A DNA stretch of 5,532 nt from contig JABIVN010000604.1 in the NCBI GenBank assembly GCA_018667205.1, positions 1 through 5,532 of the forward strand. The letters run 5' to 3'. The notes under the pieces were generated by a model, which made no database searches, was not told where the DNA came from, and saw nothing but the letters and a program-made list of their open reading frames with translations. Each line of letters starts with the position of its first letter. Positions within the stretch are counted from its first letter, which is position 1. The position numbers were made by a program, and so were the translations under genes. Of the stretch, positions 5,473 to 5,532 are shown piece after piece. This stretch comes from Gammaproteobacteria bacterium. Its GTDB lineage: Bacteria; Pseudomonadota; Gammaproteobacteria; Pseudomonadales; Azotimanducaceae.

Positions 5473-5532
5473 CTGGTTGCACGCTCATTGGATTAATCCT
5501 TCAGCTTTGAAAAGTTAGGCGCACGTCTTTCT

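Noticed and set aside
5515..5521. GTTAGGC near the right edge as an integron attC core site
   Set aside because: It matches GTTRRRY, but no partner inverse core, imperfect palindrome or cassette structure is visible within the window.

Overview
The window looks like a piece of a Gram-negative bacterial chromosome. Base composition is mixed (about half G+C) and Shine-Dalgarno sites are ordinary. The gene families are those common in aerobic, lipid- or xenobiotic-degrading Proteobacteria, perhaps a marine gammaproteobacterium; that placement is an impression from gene content and protein style, not a measured result. No rRNA, tRNA, CRISPR array, complete insertion sequence or phage gene is visible.

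Layout from left to right. Positions 1-657 (minus strand) hold the N-terminal half of a major facilitator transporter, running off the left edge, with an internal amber stop and no good start codon. Positions 839-1022 (plus) hold a shredded N-terminal fragment of an alpha/beta-hydrolase spread over three frames. Positions 1075-1923 (plus) are an intact phytanoyl-CoA dioxygenase-family (PhyH) Fe(II)/2-oxoglutarate oxygenase. Positions 1988-2674 (minus) are an FAD-dependent monooxygenase pseudogene with an amber stop and an internal in-frame deletion that removes the middle of the protein. Positions 2885-4063 and 4078-5136 (plus) are two intact genes, a beta-lactamase-fold serine hydrolase/esterase and a zinc-independent MDR-family NADP-dependent oxidoreductase. 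They are separated by only 14 bases and almost certainly co-transcribed. The remaining 396 bases have no convincing gene, but contain an imperfect hairpin and a 17-bp tandem repeat (GACCCCATAATTG core).

Taken together this reads as an accessory catabolic neighbourhood in decay: uptake (MFS), two oxygenases (PhyH and FAD monooxygenase), two hydrolases and a double-bond or carbonyl reductase. Three of the six loci are broken (transporter, alpha/beta-hydrolase, flavin monooxygenase) while the PhyH oxygenase and the hydrolase-oxidoreductase pair remain open. The intact genes would hydroxylate, hydrolyse and reduce some small organic or acyl substrate, but no substrate can be named from the sequence. 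I see no convincing new defence, regulatory or RNA system. The most informative signals are the pseudogenes, above all the alpha/beta-hydrolase remnant hidden in apparent intergenic DNA and the deletion scar in the monooxygenase.
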